DNA of 20,000 bases from Mesostigma viride (lineage: Eukaryota; Streptophyta; Mesostigmatophyceae; Mesostigmatales; Mesostigmataceae): assembly GCA_009746045.1 (NCBI GenBank), contig RPFO01000375.1, positions 52,501 through 72,500 of the forward strand. Reading direction: 5' to 3'. A program made the translations under genes and the position numbers. Positions 1 to 7,657 of this stretch are shown one piece after another. The notes under the pieces are model-generated. The model saw only the letters and a program-made list of their open reading frames with translations. It did no database searches and was not told the origin of the DNA. Positions within the stretch are counted from its first letter, which is position 1; every line of letters starts with the position of its first letter.

Positions 1-381
1 CATACAGTATGTAGTAGGCTGACAGCTCACTGCGCTAATCCCGACAACCGCTGATGAATGATGAGAGCCTCTCTTGACTCTTCAAATGATTTTCATGTCA
101 CGGGAATAACGAATTAGGAAGTGCCAACTGGGATTGCTAGTCTTCTAGGTGCAGAGCAGGCGCTATCAAAGCTCGCGGGACTCGGCAGCCATTTCACGGT
201 GGGAAAAACCTCAAGATTCCTGGGCTGAACGGTGCTAGAAAAGGGAATATTACCGCACATAGGAAAGTGATCATTTTGTATTTAACGGCGGTTTGGCAAT
301 GTGGCCATCCCAGCTCACTCCGCACGAACGGGGTTTGACGGTTCCGGTATTGTTGCAAACGATGCAGGGATTTTAGCCAGC
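1..381. other. 5' flank and presumed promoter/5' UTR of the sulfotransferase gene
   Basis: I find no convincing coding region, repeat or RNA gene here. The reading frame of the downstream gene stays open upstream to at least 301, but the first in-frame ATG is at 382. An ATG at 299 is in another frame. The stretch should therefore contain the promoter and 5' UTR, although I recognise no TATA box or other core element. Confidence 0.4.
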
Positions 382-3300
382 ATGGATATTCTACCTTCAT
401 TTCGCGGCTTGGCGTTGCACTTTCTGGTCCTGGTCTGCTGCTGGAGCTATCCGGCCCCCATTTCCGGCATTGTTCCTGGAAATTACAAGAATGGGGCGGT
501 AGCGTCGCATCCCCTAGGTTTTCTAGCTGATTCTGGCGTCACCTGGCATCGGCGTCGGCTGCAAGGCTTCTTCACGAAAAAGCCGGCCCAAACCACCCCG
601 AAGCCGGGAACAAAGACACCAGCGAAATCTTCGCCACCGCCCCCGGCGAAGGCAGCGGCGGTTGGGAAAGGGAAGGCAGGCCCGCCAGCACCCCGTGGTA
701 AGATTCCTGCGAAAGCCCCCGTTGCCACCAAGCCTGCTGCTGGGAAGGCACCTGTCCCAGGAAAAGCCCCCGTCGGCGGCAAGCCCGCTGCTGGCAACGT
801 TGCCGCCACCGGGAAAGCCGCCCCGGCCGCCCCGCCGAAAACCCCCCCGGCCGGCACCGTCCGCAATGCGGCTCCGGCGCCCAAGGGCAAGCCCGGCTTC
901 CAGCCCATGCTGATCGGCGTGGGCGCTGCCAACAGCGGCACCTCGGCGCTCGCCACATACATCCGCTCCCTCTCCTGGATCCTGACGGCTGACAAAAAGT
1001 CGACGGGCTACTTCGACCGCGTGGCGGCCACAACCGCCATCCAATCGCTCGCTGACATGCGGGATGCTGACGCGACCACCCTGGTCCGCAACTACCTCAA
1101 CTTTTGGCCCCATCTTCGCCCCCTGACGTCCGGCGTGACGTGCGCTAGCTTATCGTGCAGCATGCGGGCAACCAAGCCCAACAGCGTCGCGTTTGAGTTC
1201 TCGGGGGACTACATGGTGGACCGGCGGTCCGCGTGGGCTCTGCGGTCGCTACTGGCGACGCAACCCAAGGGGTCCATCAAGCTGCTCATGCTGCTGCGTA
1301 ATCCTGTCGACCGCGCGTACGCACAGTACTTCCAAGATGGGCACAAGATGATCCGCGACTTCACGCCGACGATCAAGGAGGAGGTGGACGTGCTGGAGGT
1401 GGGTGGGTGGGTGGGTGGGTGGGTGGGTGGGTGGGTGGGTGGGTGGGTGGGTGGGTGGGTGGGTGGGTGGGTGGGTGGGTGGGTGGGTGGGTGGGTGGGT
1501 GGGTGGGTGGGTGGGTGGGTGGGTGGGTGGTGGGTGGGTGGGTGGGTGGGTGGGTGGGTGGGTGGGTGGGTGGGTGGGTGGGTGGGTGGGTGGGTGGGTG
1601 GGTGGGTGGGTGGGTGGGTGGGTGGGTGGGTGGGTGGGTGGGTGGGTGGGTGGGTGGGTGGGTGGGGGGGGGGGGGGGGGGGGGAAGAGGGGGCGGGGGG
1701 CGGGGAGGGAGGGAGTGGCAGAGAGAAAGCAGAAGGGAGAAAAACGTGCTGGAAAAGGTTAGGGGGTAATGTGGTTCGTATTTGTACAGGCATTGAACCT
1801 GTAGTTTTCTATGTAATTCACGGCATGCAAGGCATTGTAAAGGAGGAGGACGTGTTGGAAGGGGGTAAGGGGTGTTGCACTGGCGCAATGCGTGTATTTT
1901 GCGGAGGGGGACTCGGTTCAAGTGCAGGTGGGAAAGGGGGCAAAGGGGGGCCCGTGCGTGCGGAAGTGCTGGATGGGATGGATTGGGTGTTGGATGTCCA
2001 TGGGTGGGACGCCTTTTACCGTGTCATGGTTACTGTAAGGGCATTGGAAAGTAGACATGCTCGAGGTGGGTGGGTGGGTCGGTGGATGTGGGTGCCTGGG
2101 TCAGGGCACGATGTTCTCATATTGTAAGGGCACTGTAAGGGGGAGGATTCGCTCAGTTTGAGGTAAGGGGGGGGGGGGGCTGGTTGTGCGTGGGTATGTC
2201 TGTGTATGTGGGGGGGGGGGGGGGGCGGGCGGGCGGCGGGCGAGCGAGCGAGCGGGCGAGCGGGCGGGCGGGCGGGCGGGCGGGCGGGCGGGTGGGAGGG
2301 CAGGCGGGCGGGAGGGCGGGCGGGCGGGCGGGCGGGCGGGCGGGCGGCGGGGGCGGGCGGGCAGGCGGGTGGGAGGGTGGGCGGGCAGGCGGGGTTGGGT
2401 GGGCGAGCGGGCGGGTGAAGTGGGTGGGTGGGTGGGTGGCTGGCTGGGTGGGGCGGTGACAAGAGGTGTTTTGCGGGTGGAGGGAGCAGGAAATGGTTTT
2501 TTGGGCGGGAGGGGGCAAGAGGTGTTCGCGGTTAAAGATGACGTACTTTTGTGTCCACGCGCGCTTGAGGCTTCAAACGGATGTCCATTGTGAGTGGAGA
2601 AAGGCGACGGTGAAAATTTCTTTTGTTAGTGAAGGCAACAGCCAGGGGCTAGGACTTACTTGCGTGCGTGCTTGCTGGGGCAGCCATGGGGAGAAGGACG
2701 CAGTGCCTTGAGTTTCTTAGGGGGTAGTTTCCTGCGTTGGGTCGCCTGTGGTGTGTGGGACCCTGGTGTGCTGTTTCGGGGGGTGGGATTATGCGTTATG
2801 GGATGGTTTGGCCTTCAGGGCGGACCCCTCTGGTGGAGGCATGGGGGGTATTTTCTTCAAAAGCGTGCCCCAACTTCTGTGGGATAAGAGCCGTCCTGCC
2901 AACTCCATGGATGCCTCTCGGGTCACATGTGAAGTGTAGTAACTAGTGATAAGATGCATGCGATCACAACATAAGATGCATCCCCCTGGCGTGCTACGAG
3001 AAGTGTGGCCTACTTACGTACATGGCGTCCTTCTTGTGGCACCCGCTTTCCTGCATGACGTGTCGCTTGCATCACCCCCTCGCGCAGGCGTGCTATGAGA
3101 AGGCCCACATGTCACTCCGCGAGAAGTGCAAGCCGGGCAGCCTGCAGCACACCTCCTTCCAGTCCTGCGCGCGCTCCTTTGTCGCGAAGCACATCGAGAA
3201 TCAAAACCCTTGGTTCCAGTGGCTGGAGGAGAAGCAGGCAGCCGCCACCTACGCAGCCTCCGTCGCCGCCGCGAAAGCTGCCGGAAAGAAGAAAGCACCG

Positions 3301-5429
3301 CCGCCGCCCGAGTGTGATGCCGCGTGTGAGGCTCGGCTGCGCAAGTACCAAGGGCTGGTGCTCAAGAGCATGTACCTGGACCAGATCCGCAACTTTATAT
3401 GTGCAGGTTTCCCGGCGGATGACATCATCGTCGTCACGCATGGGGAGTTGCTGGCGGAGCCCAAGAATGTAAGCTTTGGCCTTTGGGAATAATATATAGT
3501 GATAATCCTGTGTTGTTGTTTCACAACTACAGACATTGACTATAGCTGTTAGAGTGTGCTACTATGCCAGTGTAGTGTATGACGCTGCATTTATGGGATC
3601 GGGCTATCCCCTGAGTGTCACACTAAACGGTCACTATACGGTCACTAGGCTGTCCCTGGCGGCACATCCCCGTATCCGTGCACCATCGGTTATCCTGCAT
3701 CGCACAGCGGGCCACATGGGCCATCGATTGATTACAATACTAGGCGGTCGCTGTAGTGGACACTCAACGGTCCCCGACCGCACGTTCCCCTGTCCATGCT
3801 CGCAGGTCCTTCATCGCATCGCCGACCACATGGGCCTGCCGCTCAAATTTGTGTCTCCAAAGTTGGAAAAAGATGTCGAGTCGGGGGCCATCCACGGGAT
3901 GATGCACACAACGCAAGGGAGCGTGCCAAAGGAGGTGAGGAGGCGGGGGGGGGGTCAGGGGCAACTGCTGGTGACTGTGGGTGGGTTGGATGCTTTATAA
4001 AGGGTATGATAGCAATGATGGCAGCGTTCCCAAGGAGGTGAGGGGGAAAAGGGTGGGTGTGGTTGCTGGCAGCGGTGGGGGGGGGGAAGAGAATGTTAGA
4101 CCACGGGTATGGAAATGGCGGCAACATGCCCAAGGAGGTCAGCGGGATGGGGGGGGGGACCTGGTGGCAGCAAGGGAGTATTACACCACAAGTTTAAATG
4201 TATGGGTGGCAACATGTTGAAGAACCTGACCCATGGAGGGCAGTGGGGGGGGGGGGGGGGGGGGGGGGACACGGGGGGGAAGGTTACTTGCAAGGAATGA
4301 GAATGTACCTGAAAAGGTGAGTGGGGCAGGATGGTGGTGGCAGTGGGCATGGATGGTTATGGCATTGCTGTCTCATCCTGGCGATGGCTGTTCGTACATC
4401 TTCATTATGGTATTGCTGCCCCATGGTTGGTGCTGGTGGTGGCGAGTTTGGGTGCTGTAGGTATCAACGCTTCACGATGGTAGTCACTAAATCCAATATC
4501 GATTATAGTCTGTATAGCTCTCATGGCACGGCGACCTGCGCCTAGCTGCAGGGTCGCCGGAAACACGAGGTGTCTGCACACCTTTGTTGGTGTGAGATCG
4601 CTCACGTGATGGCGGCGTGCCCCTGAGAGGTGACGTGGGAGGTGGGTAATCTCAGTGTCGGGGGTTGGAATTCCTGATTCCATCCCCCCTCTCGTGCACT
4701 TTCCCCTTGGCTGACATGTAATGGGGCGGGTCACACGTCGCAAGAGGATGGATCCGAGGATGGGGTCGCGAGTTCGGGGGCGTTGCCTTTCAGGTGGCAT
4801 GGATGGTGATGGGGTCGGGATAGGGAGACATGCGTGGGTGTTGATGGGGTTGGGATTGGGTTGGGATGGGGAGACATGCACGGGTGTTGATGGGGTTGGG
4901 ATTGGGTTGGGATGGGGAGACATGCACGGGTGTTGATGGGGTTGGGATGGGGAGACATGCACGGGTGTCGATGGGGTTGGGATTGGGTTGGGATGGGGAG
5001 ACATGCACGGGTGTCGATTGGGGGAAAGCTGGGTGCAGTCAGCAGCAGAACATCGGGTGATAGCCAGTGGCCTGTGACATCGCTGTATGCTTGCCCACTG
5101 TGCATTGATTATCGCTGCAACACAGGTGCTCCGCTGTATCCATTTGATCTCAGGTCGGCCCTGGGCTGCCCCCATTTGCAGCGGGCGCCGGCACTGTGTG
5201 GTGGGCTGATGATGCTATGATCTGTGCTTTACATCCGAGGCAGATCTGTTGTATTCATGGTCTCTGGCATGTGACTTGTGTGTCATGTCTGATTGTCTGT
5301 CGTGTGTGAGCGCAGGCGCGGGAGTTCCTGAACCGCTACTTTGAGGTCCACAACCGAAACCTGCTGCGGCTGCTCATGAGCAGGAACTTCAACATCAATG
5401 GCCACTACCTGGCGAAGGAGTTTGAATAG
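382..5429 (+). CDS. PAPS-dependent sulfotransferase-like protein, four exons: join(382..1398,3088..3468,3806..3934,5316..5429)
   Basis: Sulfotransferases of this class move a sulfuryl group from PAPS to carbohydrate or protein acceptors, usually in the Golgi lumen. The spliced product is about 546 aa. Residues about 9-26 form a hydrophobic N-terminal segment (signal peptide or signal anchor). A low-complexity Pro/Ala/Lys/Gly stalk follows (about 65-170). The 5'-phosphosulfate site region is IGVGAANSGTSAL (178-190), and the 3'-phosphate motif is KLLMLLRNPVDRAYAQYF (300-317). Exon 2 gives the late-domain segment YLDQIRNFICAGFPADDIIV, and exon 4 ends the domain with FEVHNRNLLRLL. All introns are GT-AG and phase 0: donors at 1399 (GTGGGT), 3469 (GTAAGC) and 3935 (GTGAGG); acceptors end at 3087, 3805 and 5315, all in CGCAG. 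The ATG at 382 is chosen because it directly precedes the hydrophobic segment. Oddities: Asn184 stands where heparan sulfotransferases have Lys, and Ala314 where Ser is usual. The acceptor substrate cannot be told. Family assignment is firm; exact exon edges are inferred. Confidence 0.8.
1399..1684 (+). repeat. (GGGT)n microsatellite followed by G21, starting at the splice donor
   Basis: About 66 tetranucleotide units run from 1399 to 1663, with one phase slip near 1530, then 21 consecutive G (1664-1684). The repeat begins with the GT of the intron 1 donor, so near-identical GGTGGGT donor-like sites recur every 4 bp. Four or more G-triplets in a row make the tract a strong candidate G-quadruplex former on the + strand, in DNA and in the pre-mRNA. 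Confidence 0.95.
1736..2166 (+). repeat. Degenerate tandem copies of the exon 1/intron 1 junction
   Basis: The true junction reads GTGGACGTGCTGGAG|GTGGGT (1384-1404). Related segments recur at about 1740 (ACGTGCTGGAAAAGGTTAGG), 1846 (GAGGACGTGTTGGAAG then GGTAAGG), 1959 (GGAAGTGCTGGATGGGATGG), 2051 (AGACATGCTCGAGGTGGG) and 2143 (GAGGATTCGCTCAGTTTG then AGGTAAGG). Spacing is roughly 90-113 bp. Several copies are preceded by a shared ATTGTAAGG-like string. Each resembles exon end plus donor. Confidence 0.6.
2167..2452 (+). repeat. G-run and (GCGG)/(GGGC)n low-complexity block
   Basis: G13 (2167-2179) and G16 (2210-2225) are followed by imperfect GGGC/GCGA/GGGT units to about 2400 and a short (GGGT)n/(GGCT)n end at 2419-2452. 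Long frames on both strands, rich in Arg/Gly or Pro/Ala, are artefacts of the composition. Confidence 0.9.
2977..3003 (+). repeat. Partial duplicate of the intron 1/exon 2 junction
   Basis: The segment 2989-3003 (GCGTGCTACGAGAAG) matches the first 15 bases of exon 2 (3088-3102, GCGTGCTATGAGAAG) with one mismatch. A shared TGCATC plus a C-run lies just upstream of both. The upstream copy lacks the CGCAG acceptor. Confidence 0.6.
3469..3805 (+). other. Intron 2, carrying a ~100-bp imperfect duplication of its 3' end and the start of exon 3
   Basis: This 337-bp phase-0 intron runs from GTAAGC to GCTCGCAG. The segment 3621-3726 aligns to 3741-3838. Both contain CACT(C/A)AACGGTC-type sequence, a C-rich pyrimidine stretch, then CATCGCA followed by CCACATGGGCC. 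In the second copy the last part is exon 3 (HRIADHMGL). The first copy is therefore a diverged intronic duplicate of acceptor plus exon start, and it lacks a CAG at the matching place. Confidence 0.65.
3923..4640 (+). repeat. Tandem copies of the exon 3/intron 3 junction (~90-104 bp unit)
   Basis: The true junction GTGCCAAAGGAG|GTGAGG starts at 3923. Copies start at about 4026 (GTTCCCAAGGAGGTGAGG), 4126 (ATGCCCAAGGAGGTCAGC), 4214 (ATGTTGAAGAACCTGACC), 4305 (GTACCTGAAAAGGTGAGT) and 4618 (GTGCCCCTGAGAGGTGACG). The first four spacings are 103, 100, 88 and 91 bp; the last gap is about three units. Most units carry a G-run of 10-24 bases downstream, the longest being G24 at 4245-4268. Confidence 0.7.
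3935..5315 (+). other. Intron 3 of the sulfotransferase gene
   Basis: This 1381-bp phase-0 intron runs from GTGAGG to GAGCGCAG. It contains tandem copies of the exon 3/intron 3 junction with long G-runs (3923-4640) and a 46-bp minisatellite (4825-5028). I recognise nothing in 4330-4600 or 5040-5310. Open frames here on either strand follow repeat composition and do not look like genes. Confidence 0.7.
4825..5028 (+). repeat. 46-bp minisatellite in intron 3
   Basis: Units begin GAGACATGC at 4825, 4871, 4917, 4952 and 4998, so the periods are 46, 46, 35 and 46 bp and the last unit is partial. The 35-bp unit has lost one internal GGGATTGGGTT block. The + strand is G-rich and dominated by GGGTTGGGAT strings. 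Confidence 0.95.
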
Positions 5430-5600
5430 GCGCCCTCTGGAAATGCATCAATAATCGTCACCGATTGGCATATGGTTCCGCAAAGTGGCCAGATTCCGAT
5501 GTTTGTCACTTTCGACTCATTATAGCCTCTCTCGTGTATGAGCCATGGCCCAGATGACTGTGGCCATTAGCTTGCGCATCAACCTACGCATTGACCGCAC
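5430..5600. other. 3' flank of the sulfotransferase gene
   Basis: This follows the TAG stop at 5427-5429 and should hold the 3' UTR. I see no TGTAA-type algal polyadenylation signal within the next 200 bp, and no gene or repeat. Confidence 0.3.
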
Positions 5601-5761
5601 CTCACCGTTACAGCATCTGCTTCGTGGATCAGCCCACTGGCATGTTGTAGTGCACCCACAATCGGGCCTGCACCATGATGCAGAGAGAGCCCTCTGCCTG
5701 GCCGTTAGCGGCAGTGAGACAGTAAGACCAACGTGCTCGCCCTCTTGATCTGGTTGTGAAT
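5600..5761 (-). pseudogene. Decayed reverse-transcriptase fragment (weak)
   Basis: Read on the minus strand, about 5620-5720 is similar at the nucleotide level to the + strand segment 14880-14990. Shared blocks include CTCACTGCCGC, GCATGGTGC-like, TGTGGGTGCA and ACAACCAGTG-like sequence. At 14.9 kb that segment translates to HGMVPGRNTVGAIQ, which resembles the GFxPGRxTxDAI region of LINE reverse transcriptases. The copy here is frame-broken (only a VGALQHAS-like string remains), so its identity rests on the better copy. Confidence 0.35.
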
Positions 5762-5775
5762 GGGGGGGCTAGGTT

Positions 5776-5872
5776 CCTCTATTGGGTCCCACGTGACGCA
5801 GTCGTGTTCTTAATGATAAAAACAACTTAATGATTGGAAGTAATCAAGAGCACGTGCTGCGTCACGTGGGCC
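5776..5872. mobile_element. Foldback element, copy 1
   Basis: A perfect 14-bp inverted repeat, CCCACGTGACGCAG (5788-5801) against CTGCGTCACGTGGG (5857-5870), encloses an A/T-rich loop of about 55 bp. The same arms with the same upstream CCTCTATTGGGT occur at 13729-13826, and a single arm occurs at 14799-14812. Three related copies with unrelated loops suggest a small non-autonomous mobile element or a recurrent LINE-associated module. Confidence 0.6.
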
Positions 5873-5883
5873 GTATAACCTTG

Positions 5884-5924
5884 AATGCATGCATGCATGC
5901 ATGCATGCATGCATGCATGCATGT
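5884..5924. repeat. (GCAT)n microsatellite
   Basis: About ten GCAT units lie immediately downstream of foldback copy 1. Copy 2 is likewise followed by a simple repeat, (ATT)n at 13845-13871. Confidence 0.95.
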
Positions 5925-6040
5925 TCAACTACAATACAATTAAACTTGCATATAATAATTATCAAAGCTCGCCAAATGGAAACACATGAGTGAGACAGTA
6001 AGACCAATTGATGCGCCCTCCCTCCTGATCTGGTTGTGAA

Positions 6041-6103
6041 TTAAATTAAATTAAATTATAACATTACCAATCCGTTAATTGGGAGATCATGTAGCACATA
6101 TTC
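6041..6103 (-). mobile_element. Half-LINE 3'-end fragment with (AATTT)n tail
   Basis: The minus strand reads TGTGCTACATGATCTCCCAA, a diverged version of the family 3' end (GTGCTACATTTACTCCCAAC), then a short spacer and an (AATTT)n tail (6041-6056). Only the last ~60 bp is present, as expected of a severely 5'-truncated LINE insertion. A (GGAT)n run follows at 6103-6116. Confidence 0.55.
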
Positions 6104-6172
6104 CTTGCTGGATGGATGGAGGTGGGCGAAGCCGCGGAACCGAACTATTAAGCTAAATCTAAGCTGATATAG

Positions 6173-6661
6173 TCTAAGCAGCGACGCCTGCAGCTAGTAG
6201 GGCACTTAGCTCGCACCAACCAGGTAGACACCTCACGCGGCCCCCCCGCAGGACTGCGACCAGCTCAGCCTGGCCGGCACCTCCTGACGTGGGCCGGGCC
6301 CAGTGATGTTAGACGCCGCAAGGCCCGCACCTTCAAAGACCAGCTAGTAGAGGACATGGGGGGCCTAGGCCTCTCCGTGATTTGGAAGAAGATATATGAT
6401 GGACAAGGCCAAGTGGGCCCAGGTCATAGAGGACAACGAGCCCCCCCCAGTGGGGAAGCGCCCGCGTGTGCAATCTCGTGGGATGTAGCACGTATTCCCT
6501 TGCTAGTAGAGGACATGGGGGGCCTAGGCCTCTCCGTGATTTGGACGAAGATGATGGACAAGGCCAAGTGGGCCCAGGTCGTAGAGGACAACGAGCCCCC
6601 CCCTGTGGGGAAGCGCCCGCGTGTGCAAGCCCGTGGGAGGCACGCCAGACAGCTCCCCTAG
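6173..6661 (+). pseudogene. LINE ORF2 C-terminal fragment with internal tandem duplication
   Basis: The frame is open for 163 codons with no start of its own. It begins QLVGHLARTNQVDT, continues GRHLLTWAG and RKARTFKDQLVEDMGGLGL, and ends KAKWAQVVEDNEPPPVGKRP before TAG at 6659-6661. This matches two other ORF2 ends in the window (minus strand near 6881-7215 and 18110-18420), so it is the C-terminus of the local LINE polyprotein. A 159-bp tandem duplication (first copy from about 6343, second from about 6502) repeats the VEDMGGLGLSVIW segment. The first copy is put out of frame by a small indel, yet the combined frame remains open. The junction between the copies contains GATGTAGCACGTATTCCCTT, a half-LINE 3'-end snippet. 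It is 5'-truncated and not functional. Confidence 0.65.
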
Positions 6662-6844
6662 GGCAGCGTGAGGCTGTCTAGATAGATGTTGTAGTTAGAA
6701 TGCTGTTAGATAGATGTCGTAGGTAGCTGATGTAGATAGATTAGATCGGTAGGACTGTTTGCACCCATCCATCCATCCATCGGGGTTTATGCTCCGTGAC
6801 TCCCCAACGGGAGCACGAGTCTAATTATAATTAATTAATTAATA
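6662..6844 (+). mobile_element. LINE 3' UTR and (TTAA)n tail of the preceding ORF2 fragment
   Basis: The sequence passes through GATTAGATCGGTAGGA and a (CCAT)n stretch (6766-6780), then GACTCCCCAACGGGAGCACG, and ends in a TTAATTAATTAA tail (6829-6842). A similar 3' UTR lies on the minus strand at 18001-18060 (GACCGGTAGGATTGC plus CATCC repeats). The tail is shared with, or abuts, the tail of the minus-strand LINE to its right, giving a tail-to-tail arrangement. Confidence 0.6.
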
Positions 6845-7215
6845 TAGTCTAGAAAACCCTTACTACTCTACTCAGCAAAGCTAGCGCCCCTTCCGCTTGG
6901 GGGGAGGGGGCTTGCCTACAGGGGCTGCCGCATGTGAGCCTGGACAATCTTCTGCCACCTCGATCTTCTTGTTCTGCATGGCAGTCCAAGCAAGAGAGAG
7001 GGAGTGGATGCGGTGTTCAAACTGATCGAGCTGGGACCACTAGGTCGGCCAGCAACATCTGTGTGTTGTCTCTTTGACATCTGTGTGTAGTTCATGGCAG
7101 GTTTACCCAGCTTTCTAGGAATGTCCTTGGGGCCAGGCCAGACGTCAGGATATGCCGCACTGGTTGGCCAAGCCGCTGGGGGCCGGCCAGACCAAGGGCG
7201 GTGTCTACCTGACTG
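6845..7215 (-). pseudogene. C-terminal end of the host LINE ORF2 (continues at 9325)
   Basis: Minus-strand pieces include LARTSQVDTA at the 7215 end. After frame breaks come LDQFEHRIHSLSLAWTAMQN and a Pro/Lys-rich end, VGKPPPPKRKGR, with TAG at 6883-6881. They correspond to the ORF2 C-terminus at 6173-6661. The fragment begins exactly where the ORF2 piece at 9325-10124 stops. A 10-bp duplication (GTGCGAGCAA at 7216-7225 and 9325-9334) marks the half-LINE insertion that split them. Sequence 6845-6880 is its short 3' UTR. Confidence 0.6.
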
Positions 7216-7657
7216 GTGCGAGCAATTAATTAATTAATTAGGAACATAACTCCGTTGGGAGTAAATGTAGCACATATCCCAGAGAAGGGGCACATGGCAT
7301 TCTAAGCTACTTCCTGCAAGGGTGGGAATGTAAACGACACTTGCTCTAGGTGCACCACTTGAGTGCACCTGCACCCCCATGATCTATCAAGCTATGCCCA
7401 GCCTAGGGGGAGCCTGTCATGTACGTGGGGGAAGATCAACATGGCTATACGAGAGCTAGGGCATGGCCTCTCATCAGAGAGTGACTCTCTGTATAGGCAG
7501 GGCTGAGCTAATTCTTAATGCAACATCCATGGGGGTCCCATTATAGGCAGGGCGTGGCAAAATTCTTAAATGCATCATCCATGGCCATTATGGGCGCACA
7601 TGCGCTGGGGCCGCGTGGTAGGCTAAGCCTTACTAATCTACACTACTGCTATATTCC

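Larger units (their letters stand above)
1399..3087 (+). other. Intron 1 of the sulfotransferase gene
   Basis: This 1689-bp phase-0 intron begins GTGGGT and ends CTCGCGCAG. Its contents in order are a (GGGT)n tract, a G21 run, degenerate copies of the exon 1/intron 1 junction, a GC-rich (GCGG)n block, about 500 bp of unremarkable sequence (2460-2950), and a partial copy of the intron 1/exon 2 junction near 2977-3003. The reading frame of exon 1 happens to stay open to 2127 because the tetranucleotide repeat has no stop codon. Retention would therefore give a Gly/Trp/Val repeat tail, which I do not regard as a real product. Confidence 0.75.
5713..6041. repeat. ~50-bp direct repeats flanking a foldback element
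   Basis: The segments 5713-5761 and 5989-6041 share AGTGAGACAGTAAGACCAA, CGCCCTC and GATCTGGTTGTGAAT, with small indels between. They bracket the foldback element, a (GCAT)n array and A/T-rich sequence (5762-5988). They are too long for a typical target-site duplication and look like a local segmental duplication later split by insertions. Confidence 0.7.

Noticed and set aside
1399-2127. Gly-Trp-Val repeat protein extending the sulfotransferase frame, and Pro/Thr/His repeat frames on the minus strand
   Set aside because: They are translations of the (GGGT)n microsatellite; the sulfotransferase domain continues only after splicing to 3088.
2153-2593. Arg/Gly- or Pro/Ala-rich open frames on both strands
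   Set aside because: They follow the (GCGG)n composition, have no recognisable domain, and lie inside intron 1.
4405-5175. 256-codon minus-strand frame with His/Pro/Cys repeats
   Set aside because: The repeats come from the 46-bp minisatellite within intron 3.
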